64,000 bases of DNA. Origin: Pseudomonas sp. FP2309. GTDB taxonomy: Bacteria; Pseudomonadota; Gammaproteobacteria; Pseudomonadales; Pseudomonadaceae. Positions within the stretch are counted from its first letter, which is position 1. Each line of letters opens with the position of its first letter. The notes beneath the pieces were generated by a model, which saw only the letters and a list, made by a program, of their open reading frames with translations, made no database searches and was not told the origin of the DNA. Below are positions 54,778 to 63,550 of the stretch, in pieces. Made by a program: the position numbers and the translations under genes. The stretch is from positions 3,153,501 through 3,217,500 of the forward strand of contig NZ_CP117439.1 in the NCBI RefSeq assembly GCF_030687575.1, given 5' to 3'.

Positions 54778-55953
54778 TTATTGACGCACCAGGAACTTGA
54801 GGTCGCTGGGGGCATCGATGGCCAATGTCTGCACGGTTTTACCCAGCAGGCCGGTCTTGGGATCACGCTCGACCACCACGATCTCATTGCTTTTCTGGTT
54901 GGCAATCAGCAGGAATTTGCCGCTGGGGTCCAGGGCGAATTCGCGGGGGTGGTCGCCTTCCACCGAGCGCTGCTGCACTTGCTTGAGGTGCGCCGTGGCC
55001 GGGTCAATGCTGAACACCAGGATATGGTTGGCCGTGCCGCGGTTGCTCACGTAGAGAAACTTGCCATCGCTTGACGCATGCAGCGCCGCGCCGGCTTTGT
55101 CCGACACCGGTTGGCCGACGGCATAGTCCACCAACTGGGTCTGGGTCAGCTTGCCGTCGCGGTAATCGAACACCGCCACTTGGGCGCTCATCTCGGTGGT
55201 CAGCCACGCATGTTTGCCGTCAGCGCTGAACAACAGGTGACGCGGGCCGCTGCCCGGCGGCAGTTGCACCGAGGCTGGGTCTGCCGGGGTCAGTGGTTGT
55301 TCGTGGTTGGCCTTGGGGTCGTAGCGGTAGGCAAACACTTTGTCGGCCCCCAGGTCCTGCACAAATACGTACTTGCCATCCGGCGACGACACCACCGAAT
55401 GCACGTGGTTGGAGGCCTGGCGCTCAAGGTTCACGCGGCTGGCCGGGTGCCCGCTCAACTGCACGGGCGGTGACAGCTTGCCGCTGGCGTCCACCGGCAG
55501 GATCGCCAGACTGCCGCCCGGATCTTCGAGGACCGAATAGTTGGCCACGAACACGTAGCGCCCATCAGCAGCAAGACTGGAATGGGTCGGCTCGTTGCCC
55601 AGGCTTTGCACCTGGTTGATCAAGGTCAACTGGTGCGTCTTGGGGTCGATGCTGTAGCTGCTCACGCGGCCGACGGCGTCTTTCTGGCCGGGACCATTCT
55701 CGTTGACCACAAACAAGTGTGTCTGGTCTTTGGAGACCGTCAGCCACGACGGGTTGGCCGCCCGTGCCGCCAGTACCGGCTGGCCCTGGAACTGGCCGGT
55801 GCGGCTGTCGAACTGCAGGCGGTAGATGCCTTCGCTGGTGCCGGCGGTGTAGCTGCCCACCAGCAACTCATGGATGTCGGCCGGTGCGGCCTGTACCGAC
55901 ATCGCACCGACACTGCCTGCCATCAGCAGGGGCCAGAATTTACGCATCATCAT
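54778..55953 (-). CDS. Lactonase-family beta-propeller (6-phosphogluconolactonase-like), exported
   Basis: A 391-residue seven-bladed propeller of the YbhE/Pgl lactonase type. It has a signal peptide (MMMRKFWPLLMAGSVGAMSVQA), then blades such as LLVGSYTAGTSEGIYRLQFD, HSSLAADGRYVFVANYS and HVHSVVSSPDGKYVFVQDLG. The family His/Arg region is present (GSGPRHLLFSADGKHAWLTTE, GDHPREFALDPSGKFLLIANQ). Exported members are not expected to be the cytosolic phosphogluconolactonase, so the substrate is uncertain. The start at ATG 55953 has GAGGA upstream and overlaps the previous gene by 14 bp, making a two-gene operon. Confidence 0.85.
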   Translation of the reverse strand: MMMRKFWPLLMAGSVGAMSVQAAPADIHELLVGSYTAGTSEGIYRLQFDSRTGQFQGQPVLAARAANPSWLTVSKDQTHLFVVNENGPGQKDAVGRVSSYSIDPKTHQLTLINQVQSLGNEPTHSSLAADGRYVFVANYSVLEDPGGSLAILPVDASGKLSPPVQLSGHPASRVNLERQASNHVHSVVSSPDGKYVFVQDLGADKVFAYRYDPKANHEQPLTPADPASVQLPPGSGPRHLLFSADGKHAWLTTEMSAQVAVFDYRDGKLTQTQLVDYAVGQPVSDKAGAALHASSDGKFLYVSNRGTANHILVFSIDPATAHLKQVQQRSVEGDHPREFALDPSGKFLLIANQKSNEIVVVERDPKTGLLGKTVQTLAIDAPSDLKFLVRQ

Positions 55954-56227
55954 CGGCGTGGTCCTCGTCGTTATTGTTGCCGGTGAAGGCACTCATGCAG
56001 ATCAAGCGGTGCTCGCCCGATTCACCGGTCAAAGTCCAGCTTTGCAAGGTGCTATCGAAAATCGCGGCCTGCACCTGCTCCAGGCTGAAACACCAGCGTT
56101 TTTCAGCGCGGCCGTCCATGGCAGTGATCAGCAGTTGCTGGTCGAGCTGAAACTCGAAAGCGTGCAGGCCGTCAATCAGGAGCATATCGCTGGTTTCGAG
56201 GACGGCGATCAGGTTGTCTGCAGTCAT
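55940..56227 (-). CDS. Small acidic protein upstream of the lactonase (DUF5629-like)
   Basis: A 95-residue cytoplasmic protein (MTADNLIAVLETSDMLLIDGLHAFEFQL, then KRWCFSLEQVQAAIFDSTLQSWTLTGESGEHRLICMSAF and an acidic tail NNNDEDHADDDA). The pattern resembles a Pseudomonas family I remember as DUF5629; this is by eye only. Function unknown. Its last codons overlap the lactonase start, so the two are translationally coupled. The start ATG 56227 has only a weak ribosome site. Confidence 0.7.
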   Translation of the reverse strand: MTADNLIAVLETSDMLLIDGLHAFEFQLDQQLLITAMDGRAEKRWCFSLEQVQAAIFDSTLQSWTLTGESGEHRLICMSAFTGNNNDEDHADDDA

Positions 56228-56305
56228 TACTAGTCAGTCATCTAAGGGGGAAAGTTCCCATGATAGGCGAGTTTGGTTCGCGCACCCACTGCGGCCTTGG
56301 GCCTT

Positions 56306-56323
56306 GAGGTAGCCGGCTACCTC
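56306..56323. repeat. 18-bp perfect palindrome GAGGTAGCCGGCTACCTC
   Basis: A perfect palindrome 92 bp before the start of the toxin-like gene at 56398. It could be a repressor operator or a leader hairpin. Confidence 0.6.
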
Positions 56324-56343
56324 TCCTCGCTCGCCGGATCAGC

Positions 56344-56384
56344 GTTAAGTAACCGCGCATCGCTGCGATGCCCGACTACTTAAC
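56344..56384 (+). promoter_or_regulatory. Leader hairpin adjoining the ribosome site of the DUF6543-like gene
   Basis: GTTAAGTA (56344-56351) pairs with TACTTAAC (56377-56384), enclosing GCATCG-CTG-CGATGC (56357-56371). The 3' arm ends 3 nt before TGGAG, the ribosome site of ATG 56398. Confidence 0.5.
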
Positions 56385-56397
56385 CTGGAGCCCCAAT

Positions 56398-59300
56398 ATG
56401 CCGACACCCTTGCCCAGCGTGGCCAACACCATCAGCGCGCTGTTCGCCAGTCGCCCGCGCTTTGACACCGTGGTGCAAAACCTGTTGACCGCAATGCTGA
56501 CCGACGCCTATCCCGGCCTGAATCTGGACCTTGCCAAGATCCAACTGGCCACCCCGGAGGCCTCCGGCGGCTGGCGCTTTGAGCCGCTTATGACACACGT
56601 GCTCAATTACCTGGCCAGCGGCACCCCCCTTCCCGTCAATGAGCTGGATTTGCGTGCCGCCTTCCTGTCCGGGCAACCGCCCCGGCGCCTGAACAGCGCG
56701 GCGGGCCTGCCGTTGGACATGCAGCGGATCATTACGCTGATCCGGGAGCTGCCATGGTCGGTGCCCATCGCCCTGCAAAACGCATTGAGCGATTACTGGA
56801 ATGAAAACGACGAGGCGTCCCACAGCCGCTGGCGGCGACTCAGCACCCTGTTGCTGGACAGCCTGCAAATCAGCGTGTTGAAACAAGCGGACTTGACCGA
56901 TCTTGAACGCGACACCCTGCAACAGGTGATCAACTGCCCCGACGGCGATCAACGCATGGCCCGCCATGGACTGGCGCAGACCCACGCCTATGCTCTGGAG
57001 ACCACCTTGCACAGCGATACGGGAGACTCGGTGCTGCTCGGTTCGCACCTGCTGTTGGTGCGCACGGTCGATACCCAGGTGATCGTGCTGCTGTGCAAAC
57101 CCGGTGGGCGTGTCGAGCACTTTCCCTCGGTTGATGCGTTCGGCCAGTACTGGGGCGCGCAACTGGCCGACGATTACCGTATCGATACGCTGAGCTGGCG
57201 CCGTTACGAGATCCAGGGTGATGTGTTCGACCAGCAGGCCGCGCTGATCCTCAACCGCCAACTCAAAAGCCTTGAGGCGCTGCGCCTGCCCTGCACGCTG
57301 GGGCTGACGACGCTGCGGGCGCTGCATGCTGAACTCAGCGACCCGGCGCAGTACTTGATCGACACGCCTGCGGGCGGCGAGCCGCAGTTCGAGCATCTGC
57401 TGCGCCCGCAACTGCCCGACTGGCTGCAGCGCGCCTCGCCAACCCAGCAACAGGCTTACCGCCAGCACAGCATGGGGCTGGCCGCCTGCAAGATCCTCAA
57501 CAAGGGTCGCACCTTTCTCAGTGACATTACCGACATTCAAGCCTTCACCCTGGACAGGCTGCGCCAGGCCCTGCGCAGCGAAGAACAACGGACGCTCCCC
57601 GCCGGGGCGATGCCCGCGTCGCCGGAGCATTACGACCCCGATAAAATCACGCTCACCTTCACCGAGTACGCGGGCTATCCCGGCGCCCCAGGCGTCGTCG
57701 AAATCACCCACATGAGTCTCACGGAACTGGCACTGAAGAACCTGGTGGGCCGGCCGCGCGGCACCTTGACCCTGGCCCATCGTGACGGCCTGGACCTGCC
57801 CGACTGGCTGACCGCCAACTTCGTGACCGGCACCAACGGCCTGATCGAAACCGTCAATATTGGCCGGCACTATCCCGAGTTTCTCAAGCAACAATTGCTC
57901 GGCGACGCCCCGGCCGTCGAGGCGCGCATGCGATTGTTCACCGAGCAGATGCGCCACCAACTGCCGTTACAGGCACTGGAACTGCACCTGCAGCAACAAG
58001 GCGCGATAGGCGCGACCGGTGCACGCTACGTCGCGGCGCTGGTCGAGCCTGGCGCCGCCGAACGCCGGGTGGATGAACACACGGTGGTGATTCGTTGCCT
58101 GGCGCTGTTACGCAAAGCTGAAGCCGTGCCGGATGTAGTCGCCAACATGTTCATCATCGAACCACTGGATAACAGCCAGGGCCCACACCTGCTTTACCGC
58201 CCGTTGTATCCCGACGCCTTGTGTGAGTTCCCAACGCGCGAGGCCCTGCTGAACGCCATCGCGCAGCCTGGGCCGCTGCAGACCAGCGTATTGACCTGGC
58301 TCAGCGACGAGGCGCGCCCGATCTATGACAACGGCGGTTTCCTGCACCCGCATTACGTGCGCTTCGGCCAGGGCGATGAGTTCTCCAACCTGCAGGCCCC
58401 GCCACCCGCGCGGCTGGCCAACGACGGCGCGAGCAACGAGTTATTGCAATACCTGCTCAACGGGCAAGTGATGGAGTACCTCTATGGCAGCAACGCACGG
58501 GCACTGGTCGACCAGGCCACGCATCAATCGGTGTCGACCCAAAGCAGCCGCTGGGCGGCGATGCTGGAGATCGGTGGCGTGCTGTTTAACACCCTGCTGC
58601 TGCCGCTGTTGCGCGGCCCGGCCCTGCTCACCGCCTGGCTGCTGGCGCTGACGGCGAGCCTGCAGCGCGACGTACCGATGCTTGGCAGCGCCGATCCGAC
58701 CACGCGGGAACTGGCGGCCGCCGATGTGTTAATGAACCTGGCGAATGTGCTGGGTGAGCTGGTGCCGGGCGTGGAGAGCGCCACCCCCTTGGCCTTAAAA
58801 GTCAAGAAACAGGCCCTGCGCATGCCCGCACCGCGCCGCTTGCCGCAACAGTGGCCGCGCCCCAAGGCCCCGACGGTTACCGAAGGCGTGGTGGTGATAC
58901 CCGGCGAATTTCCCGGTGAACGCAGTTCCGCCCTGGAACTGGACTTCGCCAGTGCCCGGCGCCGACTCACGGCCACGCAAAAGGCACGGCTGGCACGATT
59001 GCAAGTGCCACGTCCGCCCACCCTGCCGTCGCCAGTCCTCAATGGCCCGCGAAGAGGCTTATACGTGCTGGACAACCGGTGGCACGTGTTGATTGAACGG
59101 CAGCTCTACCGGGTCAACCTGCTGGAAGACGGCAATGTGCTCATCGTCGACCCGCTCGACAGCCGCAACCTGGGTCCCTATGTAAAGGCCGACGATCAAG
59201 GTCGCTGGGATCTCGACCTCACCCTGCGCCTGCGCGGCGGCATGCCGCTCAAACGTGTGGCCGCGCAGCGCCAGCGCAAGGCCCAGCGCAAGATCCAACT

Positions 59301-61086
59301 GACCGATCAGTACAACGACTTCCTGGCCCAGCAAGTGGCACTGCAGCGCGCGGCGGACGTCTCGCAAAGCGTGATGGAAAAAGCCGCGCAGGACCCTCGC
59401 TTCACCGCTCAACAGCGCGCCGGCCTGCAGCGTCAGTTCGACACCGCGCTGGAGCGCCAGACACGCGTATTCCAACAACTGCTGGACACACTCGATGAAC
59501 GTATCGAACACGGTATTGCACTGAGCGCCGACACAGTGCTGGCCTTGCGGGAAAACACCCTCAACAATGCCCGCAAAGCCGTGGTGCGCGCTGAGCAGGA
59601 CCGCGAGCAGCTCTACGCCAGCAATCGCCGCTTTATCGGGGGTGGCCTGTCGTTGCGGCAGGTGATCATGGAGCACTACGTCAGCTACCTGGCGTTTATC
59701 AAGGAACTGGCGCAGATCAATGAGCGCAGCCTGCGCAACCTTGAACTCAGGGACCGCCAACTGGCGGCTTTGTATGAGCAGGGTCCGGAAGGCGTGGCGG
59801 TGTTCGAGCGCCTGACCCGCGACCGCCCGGAAAACGAACTCAGCGCCCTCGGCGTGGTAAAGCTGCAATTGCTGGCCCTGCGGGTATTGAGCATCAAGGA
59901 CGCGGCGCTGGACCTGATGGACGGCCTCAACGCGATCGTCGACCCTTTGAGCGTGCACGTACGCTCCCACTCCGAACTCAAGACCCTGGAGCTGACGGCG
60001 GTGGAGCGCCGTGAAACCCTGGAGAGCCTGGTAGAGCGTTACGGACAGGCGCTGGATGGCTTGCAGGGGCTGCGCGAGGTCAATGCCGAGGAACTGGAAA
60101 GCGGCCACTTCAATGCGCTGTACACCCTTGTCGAAAAACTCTACGAAGACGCCACGCAACAGTTGGCCAATGAAGTCAAACCCGCCGCGCAAACCGTCAG
60201 AAAACCGCCGAAACGCCCCAAGATCAGGGCGGGCCGAGCGCAGAAAAAACTCATCAGAACTCGCAGCGGCGCGATGCTCATCGGCGATCTGGCGCCCGCC
60301 GGCAGCAGCCTGCCAATTGATGTGGTGGAGGTGCGTTCGGAGGACAACAACCAGGTCATCGCCACCTACTCACGCCGCGAAGAGGACCTGTGGGATGAAG
60401 TGCGCATGGTGCGCACACCGGAACCGCCAGCCGCCGCGAGGCCCTTGAACGAACTCAAGGGCAAGGCGCGCAAGCTGCTCACACAACTGGAAGGCCACCT
60501 GCAAGGCGCCGAGCGTTACAAAGCACTGTGCCGCCACCCGCAGGAAATCGAGGAATTGATGAGCAACGAGGCCACTCGCCTCGACAACGCCGCCCAGGCA
60601 CTCGACCAGGCGCTTGGGGCGCAGCCCGCAGAGGCAAGACTGGCGGCCGACCAGCGCCTGCTTGAGGACCTGCGCCAAGGGGTGGCGCGCCTGACCCGCA
60701 AAGGCCACGAACTGCGCACGGCGCTGAGCCTTGAGCTGCCACCGACCAGCGGCAACCTGCAATTTTTATTCGATCAGGGCCTGGTGCAGGTCGCCATGCT
60801 GGGCGAGCGCATTGCGCTGACCGGCGCGCGCAAAGACTTTATCCAGGAATATGCGATCAATGATCGCCGGGGCTATCCGCTGTGGTACGCGCACTTTCAC
60901 TACGGCACCGCACACACCCCCAAAGCCGACTACAGCGTGGCGCACCTCAAGACCGCCGCCCAGCGTCGGCAAAGCTATTACACCCTGCTGGATAACGCCC
61001 AAAGCCCGCAGGCGGTGGTGGCTGTGCACCGTGGGATGCTCGGTAAAGCCCTGGCCGAACGTTGGTTCCTGCCATTGGCGCCTTGA
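56398..61086 (+). CDS. Very large DUF6543 / dermonecrotic-toxin-like protein
   Basis: A 1562-residue, mostly helical protein. The N-terminal ~700 residues follow the DUF6543 (ToxA_N-like) plan of large Pseudomonas proteins annotated as dermonecrotic-toxin-domain (LRAAFLSGQPPRRLNSAAGLPLD; CKILNKGRTFLSDI; FTEYAGYPGAPGVVEITHMSLTELALKNL). A hydrophobic pair near residues 720-755 (LFNTLLLPLLRGPALLTAWLL) may insert in membranes. The C-terminal ~500 residues are coiled-coil-like and end in FIQEYAINDRRGYPLWYAHFHYG, also typical of the group. No signal peptide, LRR or NEL domain is seen. The start ATG 56398 has TGGAG upstream. The catalytic activity and secretion route are unknown. A terminator follows. 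Confidence 0.75.
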   Translation: MPTPLPSVANTISALFASRPRFDTVVQNLLTAMLTDAYPGLNLDLAKIQLATPEASGGWRFEPLMTHVLNYLASGTPLPVNELDLRAAFLSGQPPRRLNSAAGLPLDMQRIITLIRELPWSVPIALQNALSDYWNENDEASHSRWRRLSTLLLDSLQISVLKQADLTDLERDTLQQVINCPDGDQRMARHGLAQTHAYALETTLHSDTGDSVLLGSHLLLVRTVDTQVIVLLCKPGGRVEHFPSVDAFGQYWGAQLADDYRIDTLSWRRYEIQGDVFDQQAALILNRQLKSLEALRLPCTLGLTTLRALHAELSDPAQYLIDTPAGGEPQFEHLLRPQLPDWLQRASPTQQQAYRQHSMGLAACKILNKGRTFLSDITDIQAFTLDRLRQALRSEEQRTLPAGAMPASPEHYDPDKITLTFTEYAGYPGAPGVVEITHMSLTELALKNLVGRPRGTLTLAHRDGLDLPDWLTANFVTGTNGLIETVNIGRHYPEFLKQQLLGDAPAVEARMRLFTEQMRHQLPLQALELHLQQQGAIGATGARYVAALVEPGAAERRVDEHTVVIRCLALLRKAEAVPDVVANMFIIEPLDNSQGPHLLYRPLYPDALCEFPTREALLNAIAQPGPLQTSVLTWLSDEARPIYDNGGFLHPHYVRFGQGDEFSNLQAPPPARLANDGASNELLQYLLNGQVMEYLYGSNARALVDQATHQSVSTQSSRWAAMLEIGGVLFNTLLLPLLRGPALLTAWLLALTASLQRDVPMLGSADPTTRELAAADVLMNLANVLGELVPGVESATPLALKVKKQALRMPAPRRLPQQWPRPKAPTVTEGVVVIPGEFPGERSSALELDFASARRRLTATQKARLARLQVPRPPTLPSPVLNGPRRGLYVLDNRWHVLIERQLYRVNLLEDGNVLIVDPLDSRNLGPYVKADDQGRWDLDLTLRLRGGMPLKRVAAQRQRKAQRKIQLTDQYNDFLAQQVALQRAADVSQSVMEKAAQDPRFTAQQRAGLQRQFDTALERQTRVFQQLLDTLDERIEHGIALSADTVLALRENTLNNARKAVVRAEQDREQLYASNRRFIGGGLSLRQVIMEHYVSYLAFIKELAQINERSLRNLELRDRQLAALYEQGPEGVAVFERLTRDRPENELSALGVVKLQLLALRVLSIKDAALDLMDGLNAIVDPLSVHVRSHSELKTLELTAVERRETLESLVERYGQALDGLQGLREVNAEELESGHFNALYTLVEKLYEDATQQLANEVKPAAQTVRKPPKRPKIRAGRAQKKLIRTRSGAMLIGDLAPAGSSLPIDVVEVRSEDNNQVIATYSRREEDLWDEVRMVRTPEPPAAARPLNELKGKARKLLTQLEGHLQGAERYKALCRHPQEIEELMSNEATRLDNAAQALDQALGAQPAEARLAADQRLLEDLRQGVARLTRKGHELRTALSLELPPTSGNLQFLFDQGLVQVAMLGERIALTGARKDFIQEYAINDRRGYPLWYAHFHYGTAHTPKADYSVAHLKTAAQRRQSYYTLLDNAQSPQAVVAVHRGMLGKALAERWFLPLAP

Positions 61087-61112
61087 GCGCGGGTGGGTAA
61101 CCGTGGAAACAA

Positions 61113-61140
61113 AAACGCCCGACGGTCAGGTCGGGCGTTT
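61113..61140. terminator. Bidirectional terminator between the toxin-like gene and the exporter gene
   Basis: A perfect 9-bp stem ACGCCCGAC / GTCGGGCGT with loop GGTCAG, preceded by AAAAA and followed by TTT. It can end both convergent genes. Confidence 0.85.
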
Positions 61141-61159
61141 GGGCGGCGACGCTTGCGCG

Positions 61160-63535
61160 TCAGTGGGCAAACAACGAATTGCCCTTTTGCCCCGCGAGCT
61201 TCTCGGGTTTGATCAGGAACCGCGCCAGCGCCGGCAACAGCCACAACGCGCCGAACATGTTCCACAGGAGCATGAAGGTCAGCATCAGGCCCATGTCGGC
61301 CTGGAACTTGATCGCCGAAAAAATCCAAGTGCACACGCCGATGGCCAGGCACAGACCGGTGAACAGCACTGCCTTACCGGTGGACTTGAGCGTCTGGTAA
61401 TAGGCTTCCTGCAACGGCAGGCCGGCACGCAGGAAGCTTTCCAGGCGGCTGTAGATGTAGATGCCGTAGTCCACGCCAATCCCCACGCCCAGCGCCACCA
61501 CCGGCAAGGTCGCAACCTTGACGCCAATGCCCATGAACGCCATCAGCGCGTTGCCCAGCACTGAGGTGAGCACCAGCGGCAGCACGATGCACAAGGTCGC
61601 CGCCCACGAGCGGAAGGTGATCATGCACATGGTCGCCACACACAGGTACACCAGGATCAGGATGGTCAGCTCGGACTCCTTGATCACCTCGTTGGTGGCC
61701 GCTTCGATACCGGCGTTGCCGGCGGCGAGGATGAATTCCAGGCCGTCCTTGTTGTTCTCCCTGGCGAAGTCCTGCACCGCATGCACCGCGCGGTCGAGGG
61801 TCTCGGCCTTGTGGTCGTTGAGGAACACCAGCACCGGCGCCAGCGAGCAATTGTTGTTGTACAGGCCATCGGCGCGGGCGATGGAGTTGTTCAGTACGTC
61901 CGGGTTACGCGACAGGGTTTCCCATTTCAGGTTGCCCTCGTTCATGCCCTTGATCATCTGTTTGGACACGGTCACCAGCGAGATCGCCGACTGCACGCCT
62001 TCAGTGTTCTGCATCTTCCACATCAACTGGTCGATGGGCGCCATGGCCTCATACCGCGAACAGCCTTCGGCCTTGGTCTTGACCATCACCACCAATACGT
62101 CGGAGCTGGTGGAGTAGTTGCTGATGATGAAGTTGTTGTCTTTGTTGTAGCGCGAGTCCGGGCGCAGTTCCGGCGCGCCCTGGTCGAGGTCGCCGATCTT
62201 GAGGTTCTGGCTGTACCAAAGGCCGCCGCCAAAAGCGACCAGCGCCAGCAGGATCGAGACCGGCGCGACTTTGGCGCTGGCGAATTTGGACAACAGGCGC
62301 CAGAACGGATGCTCGCGGTGTGCATCTTCCTTGCTTTTTGCGATGGCTCGTTTGCTGATACCGACATAGGAAATCGCCACCGGTAGCAGGATCAGGTTGG
62401 TGAACACGATCACCGCCACGCCGATGGACGCGCCGATGGCCAGTTCGCGGATCACGCCGATGTCGATGATCAGCAGGGTAATGAAGCCCACCGCATCCGC
62501 CAGGATCGCGATCATCCCCGGCAGGAACAGTTGCCGGAAGGTGCGCCGCGCCGCCGTCAGTGCGTTATCGGCTTCGCTCGATTGCAGGGCGATCCCGTTG
62601 ATCTTCTGCACGCCGTGGGAAATCCCGATGGCGAAGATCAGGAACGGCACCAGCATCGAATAGGGATCGAGCCCGAAGCCGAAGAAGTGCATCAGCCCCA
62701 GTTGCCAGACCACCGCCACCAGCGTGGTGCTCAACACCGCGATGGTGCTGCGCAGGCAGTTGGTGAACCACAACAGCAGCACCAGGGTGATGACGAACGC
62801 GATACCGAAGAACAGCACCACCATCACGAGGCCGTCGATCAGGTCACCGACCTTCTTGGCAAAGCCGACGATGTGGATCTTGACGTTGGGGTTCTGGGCT
62901 TCGAACTTGTCGCGAATTTTTTCTTCCAGTTCATGGGAGAACTTGCGGTAGTCCAGGGCCAGCAACTTGCCCTGGTCCTGCGGGTCCGGGTAAGACTCCA
63001 GCAGCGGGATATCGACGATGCTCGATTTGAAGTCGTTGGAGACCAGACGCCCGACCTGGCCGGACTTGAGTACGTTGTTGCGCAACTGGTCGAGGCTTTG
63101 CGCCGAGCCGTTGTAGCTCTGCGGGATGACTTCGCCCCCGGCGAAGCCTTCTTCGGTCACTTCGGTCCAGCGTACGCTGGGGCTCCACAGCGACTTGAGG
63201 CCCGAGCGGTCGACGCCGGAGATATAAAACACCTCGTCGTTGATCTGACGCAGGGTCTCCATGTACGCCTTGGTGAAGATGTCGCCGTCCTTGGCCTCCA
63301 CCGAGATGCGCACCGTGTTGCCCAGGTTGGCCAGGTCGTTGCGGTGCTCCATCATTTTTTCGATGAAGGGGTGTTTCAGGGGGATCATTTTTTCAAAGCT
63401 GGTGGACGGGCGAATCAAGGTCGCCTGCCAGAACAGGAACACGCTCACCAGCAGGCAGATGACGATGACTGCCGGGCGATTGTTGAAGATCAGGCGCTCA
63501 AGAAAGGTCGCTTTATCGTTGTGATGACTGCTCAT
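61160..63535 (-). CDS. MMPL/RND-superfamily exporter
   Basis: A 791-residue inner-membrane protein with the RND/MMPL layout: helix 1 (PAVIVICLLVSVFLFWQ), a large periplasmic domain, five helices (for example LVMVVLFFGIAFVITLVLLLWF; GLDPYSMLVPFLIFAIGISHGVQKINGIAL), then a second helix 7-periplasmic-helices 8-12 half (ILILVYLCVATMCMITF; LPVVALGVGIGVDYGIYIYSRLESF). The GxxxD motifs in helices 4 and 10 (GISHG; GIGVDYGIY) fit the proton relay of the family. These HAE2/HAE3-like proteins move hydrophobic lipids. The BNR-repeat gene is 15 bp upstream; in pseudomonads such pairs often travel with DUF1329/DUF1302 genes, which would lie beyond the window. Confidence 0.88.
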   Translation of the reverse strand: MSSHHNDKATFLERLIFNNRPAVIVICLLVSVFLFWQATLIRPSTSFEKMIPLKHPFIEKMMEHRNDLANLGNTVRISVEAKDGDIFTKAYMETLRQINDEVFYISGVDRSGLKSLWSPSVRWTEVTEEGFAGGEVIPQSYNGSAQSLDQLRNNVLKSGQVGRLVSNDFKSSIVDIPLLESYPDPQDQGKLLALDYRKFSHELEEKIRDKFEAQNPNVKIHIVGFAKKVGDLIDGLVMVVLFFGIAFVITLVLLLWFTNCLRSTIAVLSTTLVAVVWQLGLMHFFGFGLDPYSMLVPFLIFAIGISHGVQKINGIALQSSEADNALTAARRTFRQLFLPGMIAILADAVGFITLLIIDIGVIRELAIGASIGVAVIVFTNLILLPVAISYVGISKRAIAKSKEDAHREHPFWRLLSKFASAKVAPVSILLALVAFGGGLWYSQNLKIGDLDQGAPELRPDSRYNKDNNFIISNYSTSSDVLVVMVKTKAEGCSRYEAMAPIDQLMWKMQNTEGVQSAISLVTVSKQMIKGMNEGNLKWETLSRNPDVLNNSIARADGLYNNNCSLAPVLVFLNDHKAETLDRAVHAVQDFARENNKDGLEFILAAGNAGIEAATNEVIKESELTILILVYLCVATMCMITFRSWAATLCIVLPLVLTSVLGNALMAFMGIGVKVATLPVVALGVGIGVDYGIYIYSRLESFLRAGLPLQEAYYQTLKSTGKAVLFTGLCLAIGVCTWIFSAIKFQADMGLMLTFMLLWNMFGALWLLPALARFLIKPEKLAGQKGNSLFAH

Positions 63536-63550
63536 TCTTTCCCCGCCTTC

